Shown here in pieces: positions 48,544-62,524 of a stretch of DNA of 64,000 nt; within the stretch, counting starts at the first letter, position 1; the number at the start of each line of letters is the position of its first letter. The notes below the pieces were generated by a model, which saw only the letters and a list, made by a program, of their open reading frames with translations, was not told where the DNA came from and searched no databases. The translations under genes were made by a program, and so were the position numbers. Origin of the DNA: Certhia americana (lineage: Eukaryota; Chordata; Aves; Passeriformes; Certhiidae); assembly GCA_018697195.1 (NCBI GenBank), contig CM031866.1, positions 4,971,418 to 5,035,417 of the forward strand, written 5' to 3'.

Positions 48544-51500
48544 CTGAATAACTCATCGTACCCAGTTCTATTACTATCAATTGCTGTTTTAGCAACATTG
48601 ATTCCTTACACTCCTATAAATACTGGCCGTCGTAACCACACTGGTACTGCCACGACTCTAGATCCCGTTGGAGTTTGAGCAGACAGAATTTATTTCATAA
48701 CAAAAATTCAAGGTAGGTGTTCTGCTTCTGAGATTCTTGGCTGCATCTCAGCCACGTTGCAACCGCTGCAAACATCCTCCTGCAGGCTACAAGGACTCTC
48801 GGGTTTTGTTAGTGAGAGAAAAAACTGCAGTTTCTACACAGAAAGTGTGTGAAAGCTGGGAAAACCACAAAAGTGCTGGCTGGACCAAAGAACCGCCAAA
48901 AAACCACCAAGAGTTGCTTTACCTATATCCCTGTTATCTGTTAGTCCAGTGACAGACATGGAGAGGAGATGAGAGGCTGGCTGTGTCAGGGTTTAGGCAA
49001 GGCCAGCCTGGCAGAGCATCACCAAATCCAAGCACAACTCTTTCAGACCATAAAGTTGTTGAAAATCAGAATATCTGGTGATATATGCACTGCCGAGCTG
49101 GAGAGGCACACGATAGATTTATAATGCAGCAGAGAGAAGCAGCACAGATGTGTTGAGAGCGAGAGATACTAATTGCTTACATATTTAAAACAGCATCTTT
49201 AGTCTGAATGGGAGGCACCATTAAGCAAAACAGAGCTATTAACTGGGGCCACTTGGAAAGCTGCCATTTTCCCTTCTGTGCACGGCTTTTTGCATCAATT
49301 CAGAAGTACAGTGTGATACACTGTCAGTGTTGTGTGATTCCTGCCGAGGTGCCTTGCACCAGGATAAAGCTGTCCATATGTACTGGGATGCCTAACACCA
49401 GCATCGTGTCTGGGAAAGCACACTCAGCACAAGACTTTTCTCTTTATTTGGATTAAATGGTGGAAGGAGCATGTTACGGCCCATGTGCTTTCCTGGGGAT
49501 TCTGAAACTCTTGTAGAAAGAGGAGACAAACAAATCACCATTACATTTATAGGCAAAAAATACAACACAGGTGAGTCTGGTACAATTATACTGTAGTATA
49601 TATGGCAAATTTACACTCCAGTATACAGCTTTCATAATAGGGCATATTCAGGACCCTGGGGAGAAAGTGATTTTAGGTGCCGTAAGTAGCCCCATAATTT
49701 ACCTTCTGCGTAAATCTGAGAAAAGCCTCATTTTCCTCCTGTTTATTCATCTTGGACTCCTTTTGCCCACCCTCTTCTGGAGTTTCACAGCAGTGTGACT
49801 GGCCTGAGGATGAGGAAACAGGCTTTGAGGTGACCTTGGTGGTGCAGGGACTGACATTGGGGTTTCCCGAGATGCAGCGGGGCAGAGCACCAGTCCCCTG
49901 TGATTCGGGAGCACCACACCGCAGCTGGCTTCCCCTTCATACACATCCCCGAGAATACAGATGGAGATATCTGCTCCTGCATCTTTTTCAGCTCCATCCC
50001 AGGTGGTGTTTCAGCCTCTTTTGTCTGATCTTTGTGTTTCAGTTGCCAATCACAGTGTCAATGTGCAAGAACAGAAATCTCGATGGAGGCTGAGGAATAA
50101 GAGGGGGGATCATTCAGTGCACGGTGGGAGTTGGTTTGCCTGGACAAGGACTCTCAGGAGCAAGGGCATCCTATCTGCTGAGATGCTGCTTCTGCTGAGG
50201 AGTAGCTTTTCTTAAAAGACACACTGGGATTTGGCTCTGCTCCTGTGTAAGTCAGTGAAAATGCTGCTATTAACTGAAAATGGAAAAAAAAAAAATCCTC
50301 CTTGCAGGGTGAGCTGAGTGTTAAGCTTGATGCCCTTCACTGGAGATCTCCATTGCTAGGGGCTCACACAAAGAGCTCCGTGAATCTTCTACTTGGTGTC
50401 ATCTGTTGCTTTATTCCTCTGAAAGATGCAGGTCAAAAAAAAAGGTCATTCTTTGGCTGATTGGGCTTCAGACACAGGGACCAGGACCTTGAAGTGCAGC
50501 TGGTTTGAGGTGAGGAGGCAGCAAACTGGATAGAAGATGCAGGAACAGTGCAGCTTGCTGAATTATTTTGTAATCAATTAACAAAAATGTATAACACCAT
50601 CAAGTGTGACTCTGCGACGAAAGCCTCAAGATCTTGTTGCACTGCTGAGGGCTAAATTCTGCACAGTCAGGAGTCTTACTGCAGTGATAAGAGGAAATTA
50701 ATATAATAATTCTGACTACAGAGAGGATAGTTTTTTACTCTGCATTCACTCCAAGTCCATCCTTTACAGCATCCTGGCCAGATTTGGAGGAGGAGCAGAT
50801 AATCCACGCTGATAATGCACCAGTTTCATGCATTGCTCGTTATCCTGGAGAACAGCAGACTGCTTTGGAGCAATTGCCATAGTTCCTCAAGTGTTAGTCA
50901 TTCTGCACATTCAATTCACCATGATTCTTTACATGATTCAGTTTAAACAGGTGCATAAATGTTTCAGGATTGGGTCCATAAGCATCCACAGCCTCAATTT
51001 TATGTCTCATTTGTAAGATGGGTTGCAGGAAGATGAGCACAAACTGTCGCAAATAGACTGTTGTGGTAGAGTAATATGTTCTAAAACAGAATAAAAGCTG
51101 ATTATATCTTCTAGTTCCTAATAATTTGAGGAAGTAATTCTGTATCCAGAACATTTGCAGTAAATACAATAAGGTCTACTTTAAAAAAAATAAGTTAGCA
51201 TTGCAGCTAAAGTAACTGCACCAGAACAATATTGCATTTTCTGCTTTGTAAGGAGAAGAGAAAAGAAATGGCAGTTTTACATTTTCTTTTGACCTTTGAG
51301 AAATATCAGGAATATGTAATAGCCACACTCACCAGCAATAACTCAGAGGATTCAGAGAATAAGAGTTAAACACCTGGGGACATTTACAAACAACTGGCAG
51401 AGAGGTGATGAATTTAAGATGTGGGTATGAAAGGCACAGATACACAGAGAGTGCAAAAATAATACATATTTAAAATGCTTTTAATCTATGTGAGAATCAT

Positions 51501-54500
51501 TGAGGGGCAGGGAAGATGACCCATGAGGTCCCTGCTACGCTGTGGCAAATGCTAGGACCTGGTGCAGCGGGAGGTCTCAGGGGACCTTTCTCCATCAAAT
51601 TCCTAATGCTGTAAAGCACACATAACCTTTATCGTATCTGTCAGCCAAAATGAGCAAAGTTTACAGCCCATTTTACACAGCTGAGCACTGCTGTGACGTG
51701 ATGAACGGGCACAGGAGCCTGTGTTACCCAGGGTTGTCACGTTCCATCGCGTCACAGCTGACACCGAACCTGCCTCTCGCTGCTTTGACCAACAAAACCC
51801 TCCCACGAAAGAGAGGTGACACCCAAGGGCCATGAAATGTCTTTTCCTCCCCAGTAGGTTCACTGGCAGGAAGGAGGGATGCTGATTCAGTAGGTTTGAT
51901 GCCCTTCATCTCCTCCTGAATGCTCTTGCTGGTCTCCACCCTGAACAAAGGATTGGAGAGCACCACCCCAGCAGCTCTGCTCATGCGTGGAGGTGCTGGT
52001 AACAACCCAGCAGCTTCCAGAGCCACCAGTCTCCTCACCTGGCTGCATCTACCCTTGGATAAACATTTTCTGGTTGGATCCTGAAGTGGCTATGTCCATT
52101 ACTGAAGTGCATTCACCTGGCTCATGGAGGAGCTCCCAGACATTGGACAAGATGTTTGTCCCAGACTGGGGAATATGAATAGGGCTTTTTTTAAAAAATT
52201 TTTTTTTAATCAGCAGAGTGCACTGAGTTGCAGCCCAAGCAGAGGAATTTAGACCTGTCCTAAAGTCAGTGAATCTGAATTTTTCCACATTACAGGGGTC
52301 CATAGCTTCCTGTGATCTGTCCCCTATTGAAATGGGTAAAGAAGCATTCCCTGTTCCTCATCTTCTAGACAGGAAGGGCAAACCTTTACATCCTTGGATA
52401 AAGAGCCAAAGCCTTCCTGATTTTCTCTTTTCAAGGATTTTTGCCATTGGAAGGAGGATGCTAAGTCTGTCATCTTCTTTGTACCCAGACTGGTGTAGCA
52501 GCAATAAGAAAGCTTTGTTGTTTCACAAGAAAGAGTGAAGAAAATTAAACTGTATTAATTTCAAGCTCTATTAGGATTTTAAGAAAGTAAAATCAATAGA
52601 AAAGGATGGACTTGGTAGGGAATGTGACCTTATTTTCCCAGTGTCTGAAGGGGAAGTGCACACAATAGAGAGATAAAAATACATCTATAAAACCAGATCA
52701 GTTTCTTTGATGTTGAAGAAAAGATGTTTAAATGCTTATGTGAACTTGCATCACTTGACTGGCATTTAGGAGAAGTGTCTTAAAGATAAAAAGAGCAAAA
52801 CCAAAAAATCTCAACCCCAAATCCATCAAAAAAATCCCCTAACCCCACCCCATCCATTAGTCCTTTCTATTTCTTTCTCTCCTGCACTAAATTTTAAAAA
52901 TGGTGTGATCCATGCAATATTTCATCAAATATGACTCGCTGTTGTCAGAGCAAAATGTTTGATATAAAACAAGAATGATATTTCTTTTCTTTTTGGTCAG
53001 ATAAGCTGGTTTGGATTAATAAAAATGCCACATTCACAGTGATATCGATAATTTGCATGTGAAAAGCCTTCCACCTGGTAATGAAAACAATTTTTCAGTT
53101 TTGCCACCACTAGTCAGGAGAGATAAGGTCTGCCGTCCTCCCCCTTGCAATTAACCACAGACACACAAAAGGTGGAAAAGGGAGAAAAAAGGGAAAAGGC
53201 AGAATATGTGTGACAATTGCAAATTGCCTGTTACCTGAACCTGATGCCAAGGAATTGATATTTCCACCTGCAGCTGCACAGCTGGCTCACTCCTACAGCC
53301 TGGCCCTGTGTGCCTGCCAAGCCGGGCACCTCCAGCTTGGGAAGGCAGAGCTGGGTATGTGTTTGTATTAAATTTGTACACCATGTTAATGGCATTTAGG
53401 GGAGAAAACCCCACCCTAAACCAAGTTGGTAGCCCCCCTTTGTGGATAGCAAGCCACTGGGTGGCAGTGCTGTGTGTGCACGGGTGTTTATATACACACA
53501 CATAATGGGGTACCCCTCTTTTTTGGGTGAGCCTGAGTACATTTTGCTCATTCTGCGAAGCCACTGTGATGCCCAGGGCAGAAGGCAGGAGAAGAAAGGT
53601 GTTTCAGCTTTGAAAAACGTGGGCAATTGCTCTAACTTCATGGGCCCGTGTGAAGCTCTGCAGCCAAGGAGGTGTGAGTGCCTAAAAGTCACTGCCAGCA
53701 CTGGTGTTCCACTCTATCCAAGCTGTCCCAGCCTTTTCTTCAAACCTGCACTTGCACTTTGTCTTGAACAGTCACCAGAGGAACAAAGAAGCCTTTTGCT
53801 GATAGTTATGGCACAGAAATGACACCCTGTTCCCTGTTCCTACCCTAACCCACATGCTTCACCCTTTTTTTTCCCACCTCACAGAGAAATGATTAACCCA
53901 GCAAGGCTGTGTTTTCAGTGACTCAGAAGATGCCCATGTTCTCAGTGTATATGAAGGATGTGCATTTCTTGCACACAACCAGCAATTATTTGAATTTAAC
54001 AACACATTCCCTCAAGATAAGTCCAAACTGATATGTAATTCTCACTTATAATTGTAGATTTGAAGTGGCTGATAAACAGATACAGGGTTCAGATGCCAAA
54101 CTGAGACCTCAGCGAGTTTCGAATTTTGTCTTTTATCTCTGATTAAAGCTGCTAAGACGTGGCATTTCTTTCAGGTTTGTTTCTGCAGTACCTCCAGCCT
54201 GGTATTCCTGCATTTCATGGCCCTTGAAGCACAGGTCATATTTGACTCTAGTTCTGACCTGTTTCAGACTGACAGGTTTGATTAGTCTTGTCCTATACTT
54301 GACAGAAAACCAATTACTCTCTACAGTCATGTTGAGGGGGTAAATCTACGTAGTTTGGATAAACAATCTCACATGTAGGATGAAGGAACAAGCTGCGTAT
54401 GGGCACTGCGAGGTGTGAGAGGGGGTTTCTTGCAGGAATAATATGACATTTCTGATTGTTCTCACCTGTGAGAAGTCAGAGTGGAAAAGAGGGCTGGAGG

Positions 54501-56911
54501 TGACAACACAGGAACAGATAAAGAAGGAGAAATCTTTATAACCCTCCTTTGGGCCATCCAAGACAGTGTTGTTAACCACTCAAAAGTCTATCACCTTAGT
54601 GATGAGCACACCCGAAAAAACCTGCAGGAAGGCTCTCTTGCTTTTTCCTCTCCCTCTTCGGGTGTTTTGGAAAATTTTGATTGAAATATTTGCAAAATGT
54701 GCAGGTTACAACAGCAATTAAAACAACCAAAAAAAGATGAGGAACAAAAAAAAAATTCACATGCACACATGGTCTTTTGCAAATGAGAACTTTTCTGCCA
54801 GGAAAACACGAGATCTGACAATATGTTCCATTTAGCGAAGATGACAAAACCTAAAAGGGTTACATTAAGAATGTAACTTTTTCTTCTCTCCACCTCTTGC
54901 TAACAGCTAAAAAACTGCTGTGCAAAAGGCCTTTAATGTGAAGCCTCATTTCAGCTCTAGAAAGGCGCTTGATTTCTGTAACTGCAGTTACTGTCGTTCT
55001 GCCCCCCATCAATAATAAATGCTTTTTTTCCTTCTCTTTTCTACTAATATTTCTCATCCTTCATGTCCTTTGTGGTGGGCAGAACTGCCGAGGGAATTGC
55101 TCTTAGGCTTTGAAATAAAGGGAATTTTGAAGGAGTAAAGTAGGGCAAAAGGATTTCCCCTGAAGAGCTCTAGTCAGAAGGTGCAGGGAGACCATGGCCC
55201 CTAGGTTAGGTCCTCCTGTGAAGCAAGAATGGAACTTCTTGGCTAGAACTCACCTCTTGGTGGCCAGCACTAAGAAAGAATCACCTATATCAATCCAAAA
55301 AACCTTTAAGGAATTGAACACCCCAACCACATTAGAAGCAGCCAGGACAGGATATTTTCAAGATCATACTTCCCCTCTAGGTTCCAAAATTGAATTTATG
55401 AATACCTGCTCCAGGCCGTGCAGCACCACACACTCAAAAACCCACCTCTGTGGGAATCTGATTTGTCAGCTCAGCGAGCACGTTCCCTGGGAGGGAAAAC
55501 TTTAGTGCAGCTTGTGCCAAAATGTGATTTTTTGCTGTGATCTGGGATCATTAGTGTCCTGTGTGGTGAGGAATATGAATGATCTGCTGCCAGATCACCC
55601 CTAGCACAGAACAGTTGTGGGAAGGGGGGGCTGCATGGAACACTCCCTGCAGGTTGAAGGGCTCTGTACAAATGCAGAAGGAGGAAGGAGAGAGAAAAAG
55701 AGACAGTGCGGGGGAGAGAGACCACAGGCATGTAACAGCCTCCCTGACCTAGTGATTTATTTATGGCAGTCCTAGAGGGGAAGAAGCCATGCAAAGATCA
55801 TGAGCCTGCATGCTGCAGTAAATGGTGTATATGTGCTGGCTTATATTTAGCAAGCAAGAGTACAAAGCACAAAATCTACAGAGGATGGGGAAATGCTTCC
55901 ACTCCTTGCAAGGTTTTTGAATGATTCGAGTCAAGCAAGGGGAGAGGTTTATTTGGAGGAACACGAAAGGTTTCCCTTGTTTCTTCCTATAAATAAATTA
56001 CAGGGAGATTCTTGGGTTTGCTTCCTTGAAAGCCAGGGTGTTTCCTCTCCCAGCACACACCTCACCATGCCTCATGCTTGGGCTGGCCAGCAACTTCAAT
56101 GGCCTCTGCAGGGAATTTTGGATGCTGATAACCCTCTCAGGTCTGTAAGGGAAAAGACACTGTTTGGGATGAGGTGCCTGAGAGGTATTTCACAGTGAGC
56201 TTCTGTTTCTAGGGTAGGTGAACAACAAAAGGAGCATTGCAGGGAATAGGCCTCCAGTACAGCAGAAAAAAAAGCAGTACCTGTGTCTGCTGTAACCAGT
56301 TGCAATGTTCATCAGCCTGACAAATACCTGCTCTGGAAGGTTTATAAAGTACAGTATCACACGAGGGGATTGCACAAAGATTTACTCATTGATCCTGCCT
56401 GGTGCTGAGGCCCTGCAACCCTGGGGAAGAGCCCATCACTGTGGCCACCATAAATAGATGTTGTCAAAGGGGATCCCCTTCACTTACCACTGGAGTGAAC
56501 TTGATTCCACCAGGATGGTGCAGGCACCAGTGGGACCTGGAGCAGCACAGCAGGGGCTGCACTGTGCATGGGGAGAGCAGGGGAGGCACGAGGGGTTTGG
56601 TAGAATTCACCAGACCTTGCACATCACAAAGTATTAAGCCCTAAATGAGATCACTGAGTCATTTTAGAGCTCTTGACTCTGTTGTCTAAATTAAACCTCA
56701 TCAGAAATAGGATCTTAAGCAAAAGCCTGCAACACCCTCTTTGGTTTCTGAATTTATCTCTTGCTTCAGCCTTGGGGATTTCAGAGCCCTGGTGGCTTGA
56801 GCTGCTGGGGATCTGTGAGGACACACAGAACACCTAGTGTTACACCTGCCTCTCAAGCTGTGTAAAGTTGATGACTTGAGGAAGGTTCAGAAGCCTCATT
56901 TGCCTTATCCT
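48544..56911. other. Intergenic DNA upstream of ST8SIA2
   Basis: No exon or transposon was recognised. A TATAAATA box at 48615-48622 and a splice-donor-like AAG|GTAGGT at 48712/48713 lie on the plus strand near the CpG island (see findings). A tract near 53.02-53.11 kb looks like a conserved noncoding element. Open frames are short and lack family resemblance. Confidence 0.5.
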
Positions 56912-56977
56912 GTGTAGGGCCAGGACTTTGGTGAACCCTCTGGGTTCCTCCCAGCTCAGCATATTCTATGATTCCAT
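56912..56977 (+). mobile_element. CR1 LINE 3' tail fragment
   Basis: 'gtgtagggccaggactttgg', then 'tgggttcctcccagctcagc' and 'atattctatgattcc', match the end of avian CR1 copies of the type that finishes CTCAGGATATTCTATGATTC. Only about 65 bp can be recognised. Confidence 0.75.
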
Positions 56978-59429
56978 CAGCATTGACTCGATTTGAGGAG
57001 CTGAATTTGATTACTCCAGGAGTGGACTTAATGCTTGGACTTGCATCTCAGTCAAACTTGTCTGTCATTCATAGATTCTAGTGGAAAAAAATAATCTCCG
57101 TTTATATATGGGAATATAACAATCAATCAAACTTTATGGCTCCTGTTTCCATTCTAGCAGCTTATAACCACATAATAAAAGCATATAATGAAAACATCAT
57201 AAAAACACACAGTAAAAACACATTCACCATGCAAGTATTGCCATCTTAGCACATCCTGGATAGAAATGCTGGAGAATTCTTGAGGCTTCTGGTATGTACT
57301 AATAGCCTCCATAACACTACATCACATTCACCCTTCCCACTTGAGGAGTGCTCTCTATTTAAACAGCAGTGGTTATTATAGAAGATGCATGTAAATGTTT
57401 GGATTCAGCAAATTAAGGACGTGAAAGAGCTCCAGAAGAATTTTACTTTCCTGGCTTTACAAAGTTAGGTAGAAGATTCTATGAGAAAAGCCTCTTCAGC
57501 TGCTTTTGTTGTATTATAGCCCTTATTGGAAAATCTTCATGAGGTGGGTGTTGCATTAACACTCTTCTTCCCTGTGGTTTAAATTAAAGTTCATCTTCAC
57601 AGGCAGTCCTCTGCTTCACTTGAAGGATGCAAACAGCTCGTTCTGCCTCCCTGCTCTTTCTTCATTTCCCTGACACTTTTCCATAAATCCTTGCTCTAGC
57701 AGAGCATGGTTTGCTCACTGTGGAGGAACCAACACCCTGATCCTGCAACAGGGAGATGATTCTGCACCCTGATAAAAGGTTCTGGTCCCTGCTAGCTCTG
57801 CTTTGAACCCAAATTGTTGTGATTCATCTCAGCTGACTCTCAGTGTGTGGCATTGCGGTACCAGTGACAGGGCAGCAGCACTCTTGGAATTCTTCTCCCA
57901 CCCCATGAAGCTCCAATTCCTTTATGTGGAGAAAGTTTCTGAAGTCAGAGACTTGTGTGGCTGGCCAGTAGACTTGCCCGCTTGTGCCTTCACATATTTT
58001 CCAAGTTTCTCATAAAGTTGTTTCAGTGAGTGAATAAGCCAGAAATTAATCATCGAGCCTGTCACAGTGACTGTCTCCTTCTCTTCAATAGTGCCAGAAT
58101 AGTAACCTCTTACTTTAATAAGAGCCTCTTGAAATCTTCTCACTTTCAAAGATTTTCATTTCGTTTTGAAGCGAGCATTACAGTGACACTATGGACCTAA
58201 TGGCTCAGCTACAGGTTGAGTTTTGTTGGTTTTTTTTTTAAAGCCACAGATGTTACTGTAATATCGAAAATGACTGAACCTGTTTATCTTAGAGATTAAA
58301 GGCAATATAGTTCCCTGTTTTCCCCAGATGCTTATTTTGTGGCTTTGGGAAGCACTTTTTACTCACATGACCTTGCTTTTTTCCTCCATTACTTCCCTCT
58401 CCTTTGTTTGCTTGACACTTCCATGCAGAGAAAGGGCAGAAACCTAAACTGGGCCAATGTGATTTGATCACAGAGCTAGTGGGGGGCAGGTACAGTCAAT
58501 CATGCTGCCAGGATTGCTCTTGTGTGTGATCAGCTGCAGCTTGTTTGGGGAGAGCCCCCTGAAATGATCACCTGCAAAGATGCCAATACAGAGCCTGTGG
58601 TCCAGGGATACCTTTGCATGGATCTGGACGTGGTGTGGTGCGTCAGCATCCCCCCCTCTAGTTTGCAAATGTGTTAGAGCTGGAGGTTGGTTTACCAAAA
58701 ACTGCAGATTGATTCAGCCGCAGAGCAGAAATTCCTGACCCGAGTCCTTCAGTTCCTCTCATGAAACACAAAACCACCATCAGAGGCAATTTTTTTTTTT
58801 TCAAGTTCTCAGCCTCTTCAGAGACACACTAAATTAACCTGAACTCCCTTGGCTTCCCTTAATCTTACAAAAACGCGAGATGCAAAGTAACAGCATTACA
58901 GATGAAGGCAGCAGAGCTGCCCCCCTTACCCCAGCTCAGAAGCTGGTCCCTGGGATTTTAACTGTTCCTTTATCTACTGAAAAGGAATGTTGAAAAGTTT
59001 AATTGGCATGTAATGAGATAACTATAACAAGTTAATTAGTTCTCAATTAAATTGCGTTTACCATACGTTCTGAATATGTTGTTAGCAATTAACGACACCT
59101 AATGAACTTGCAGTAGTGACTGAGTTTACCATGATAAGGGAAATAATAATAATAATAATGCTCACACGTGGTTTCGTAGAGCATTAGAAGCAACAAATGA
59201 TTTAATAAGTATATGGTTAAATCATCGTATCTTGTACAGACACTGTAAGAGAAACATCCAGGAACTTTATTCTGGCACATCTAGCAGGGTCTGGGAGGAA
59301 ACAATTGGCTTTTCAGATAGGTCATCTTGGGGAAAAAGATCCCCTGAGAGCTGTAGCAGAACTGCAGAGGAAAAGGGAAAGCAGAGCTACAGGATAAGGT
59401 AATTCAGTTTAGACATCAGAAAACATGAG
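56978..59429. other. Intergenic DNA with AT-rich conserved-looking blocks
   Basis: No gene recognised. The minus strand carries a 75-codon open frame (58149-57922) with balanced composition but no family match and no ATG start. 58.97-59.26 kb is rich in TTAATTA-type motifs and has a short (AAT)n run at about 59141-59159. Confidence 0.5.
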
Positions 59430-59560
59430 AGTTCCAGGTTGGACAGGGCTTTGAACAACCTGGTTTAGTGAAAGGTGACTCTGACCATAGTGGGAGGGCT
59501 GGAATAAGATGATCCTTAAGGTCCTTTCCAACCCAAAGCATTCTGTCATTCTGTGATGAT
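59430..59560 (+). mobile_element. CR1 LINE 3' end fragment
   Basis: 'gttccaggttggacagggct', 'ttgaacaacctggtttagtg', 'aaggtcctttccaaccca' and the tail 'attctgtcattctgtgatga' are diagnostic of the CR1 3' terminus. About 130 bp remain. Confidence 0.92.
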
Positions 59561-59983
59561 TTCATGACAAAGAAAGCTCGTAGCAAACAATTGGGATAAG
59601 GTAGAAACCCCTGTGGGTGAGAGAAAAGGGTTAAATTCTTTTCCAAGATCACTTAAGCAGGTGAGTATATGGAGAGCAATTTTTCTCTGTGCTGCCAGTT
59701 AACCTCCCCTTAATGCTTTGTGCCATTAGAGTGTCACACTGAACAGGCATTAGAAGGAAAAAAACCCTACAAAGTAATTTACATTTTAATGAATTTTTAA
59801 TTGAACCAAAATCTGTTGTTTCTGTTTAAAGATGCAGTGTTGACTTTGTGGTCTGTGCTGCTGAGAGCCAAGTGGGATCTTAATGTGATAAAAACAATGA
59901 TAACGCTAAGCTTAATTAGGTTTGAAAGCATCCCTGGTAAAATGGTGGGAAATAAAAATGTTACCTTCCCACATGGAAGCCAA

Positions 59984-60029
59984 GCAGCCAGGCTAGGGAG
60001 AGCCTGGACCACTTGGCTAGCCTGGCTGC
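59984..60029. repeat. 13-bp perfect inverted repeat (hairpin)
   Basis: GCAGCCAGGCTAG at 59984-59996 is the exact reverse complement of 60017-60029, with a 20-nt spacer. A competing 7-bp stem (CCAGGCT with AGCCTGG) lies inside. Outer pairing is imperfect. Confidence 0.85.
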
Positions 60030-62200
60030 CATGAAGCAAGAACCAGAGCTGCTACTTCTTGCTTGTGTAAAGCTCAGCCTGTGGCCCAAGTGGGTTCTGA
60101 GAGACAAACCTGACACAATAACGTTAGTTCCATCTTTTCCTGCCATTAGATCCAGCTTTAATGACTGGCAGGACCTCCTGAGGTTTCTCTAATCACTTTC
60201 CCTTTTATAACAGGATATATGAAAATGACAGAGCCTGGCAATCACACTTTCCATGGCTGGGACTTGGAGGCACAGGCTCTTATGTCCTTCTCTGTCCTGG
60301 AGCATGTCTCCGGCAAGATAAACATATCCTCTATGCATCCAGCCTGCCTAGAGCTTGCAGGCAAGAGAACTCACTGCACTTGGATTTAACCAAAAATGCT
60401 CCCTAGTACTGAGGTGCACACATTTGCTCTCTCTCTGGGGTATCTGCAGTCCTGATCCAGACGTTGTAAGGCATTTTGTTGTGTTTTTAGTGTCTTGTAT
60501 GTGGTGATTTGCTAAGTTGACTGTGGCACACAGATACCCAAGGAGGTCAATGAAATAGCAGCAAAGCAGCTTTTTAACACTAGTTGCACATCCTCTGCTT
60601 TCATCTTTCCTCTGGCTGCCTCTGCTCCTGGGAGGATTGCTCTGTTCATAACATGCTCACAGTTTCGCATAATTAAACCTTGGTTTTTATTAGTTATCAT
60701 TTATTAGGTTATTGTTGATTTGGTTGTAGCATGAGCATAAGCTGAATGCACCCCTTACCTCCACAGAGAGCCTGAGCATCTGACACTCTAACGAGCCCAA
60801 ATAAAATCACAGCAATTGAAAACAAGCTATGGCAGCAGGTTTCAAAACCTGTTAAAATCACTTTGTGAGCTTTGTCTTCAATATCCTGCTGCTACTTACC
60901 AGGTCCTGCATTTTGCAGCAATTTGCTTCACTCTTGCTCTGCTATGACACTGAATTTGTGCTGCACAGGAGTCCCTAGCCTCAATGCTCAACTTTGAACT
61001 TCACATTATATACCATGTTATTTTTGGCTTTTAAAAGTAAGGTTTCCCTTGACCAGTTTATTTCATACCTCCTCCTGCTACCATGGGAAGTAATTTGGTT
61101 CCCTGTTAGCACGGGCTAGAAGTATATTCCTTTCTAAAGTGAGCAAGTTTGTCATTAAAAACATCTTTGCATGAATAGTGGGTGCAGAAGAGTTAAGACA
61201 GAGACTTTGCACATCCTCACAGGCCTGAAAAACTCCTTATTTCTAGTTGGAAGCAAGGAACTTTTCACTGTTACATCAAATTTTCAACTGCTGCTGTTTC
61301 TGCCTTCAGAGGCATTGAACTCCAAACTCACTCTCCCTACCTTGCTGCTGTACCTGAGCTGCTTCTCTCTGGAGCTACACCATCTAAACAGAGAGAGCCA
61401 CAGCACTCCTCATGTTGCCTTGGCTTGGGAAATTATTCCTGCCTGCCTTTCCGTGCCTTGGAACAGCAGGAGCTGTCAGTGCAGGCTGCCGTTGCTGGGT
61501 ATGATCAGCAGAGTGGTCCAAGAATAGCCCTTGGTCCTGACAGGGCATAATCCCAGAATAGCTGGGATGTTAGGAAGTTAGGAGAAGGGGAAAGAAGTCA
61601 CTGAGAATTTTGAATTCCACACAGGGACACCAGGGCTCCCAAAGCCACATGTACTGAGGGAGGTGAGGAATTGAGCAGAGGACTCAGCAGCTCTTGTCCT
61701 CACACATCACACACAATGGGGTTCACCTGCCTGAGGAAGGTTATTCAGACCTCTCTGGGCAGGGGGCTTGCTGATGCATGTTACCTTCCCAAGAGCAGCT
61801 CTGGAAGGTGTCAGAGTATTTCCAGTGTATTGTGGTCTCTCTAAACTCTATTTTCATCTTGGCCACTGAGCAAGAGCAGCCCCAGAGCTGCAAGGCTGGG
61901 TACAAACCCAGTTAAAAGGGCTGGGAAGCTCTCAGGGGAGAGAGAGGGATGGAGGAGAGGCCTTTTTACTTGTCTTTCTGCTGTACTTGTACAGGAACTG
62001 TCACTCTCTAGCCCATAGGAACTAACTATCTTGGAATCCAGGAAAACAGCTGCTAAATGACAGAGATATCTTTGCATTTATACGATGATCATTACTGGAG
62101 AGCGTGAACTCAGCTCCTGCAGATAAACTCCAAGTGTGGGAGGGTGCCACATCATTTTGCTTCTTCTTTCAGAAAGGGTCTTTAAAAAAATTGTCTCCTC

Positions 62201-62255
62201 TCTTCTCTTCTCTTCTCTTCTCTTCTCTTCTCTTCTCTTCTCTTCTCTTCTCTTC
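62201..62255. repeat. (TCTTC)11 pentanucleotide microsatellite
   Basis: Eleven perfect TCTTC units sit in a pyrimidine-only stretch from about 62194 to 62265. The Arg/Glu-repeat frame on the minus strand is an artefact. Confidence 0.97.
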
Positions 62256-62503
62256 TCTCTCCCCACTCCCTTGCTGTTGCTGTGGGACATTAAATGTCAA
62301 GATGTCAAGTCAGTTTAAAGATTTTCCATTTTGCCTTGACAGTGCAGGCACTTGAGGCCATCTGGAGATCCTGTGGCCCCAAGTGATGAACCAGACCAAG
62401 GGACCAGTGTCTCCCTCTCAGATGAGCCTCAGTGTGTACCTGGCAGGTCCTAGTGAGCACCACAGCAGAGTCTCTGCTTTTGTGATGAGATGAAAAATAA
62501 ATG

Positions 62504-62524
62504 AAAAAAAAAAAAAAAAAAAAA
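62504..62524. repeat. Poly(A) tract, 21 nt
   Basis: Uninterrupted A run preceded by gaaaaataaatg. It could be the tail of an old insertion, but no source sequence is recognised. Confidence 0.92.

Noticed and set aside
57922..58149. 75-codon minus-strand frame with protein-like composition
   Set aside because: It begins at TTG rather than ATG, I recognise no family, and no flanking exon could be joined. A protein-database search with no hits would confirm rejection; hits to a conserved family would revive it as an exon or retrogene piece.
62078..62290. Repetitive Arg/Glu/Lys protein frame
   Set aside because: Translation of the TCTTC microsatellite.
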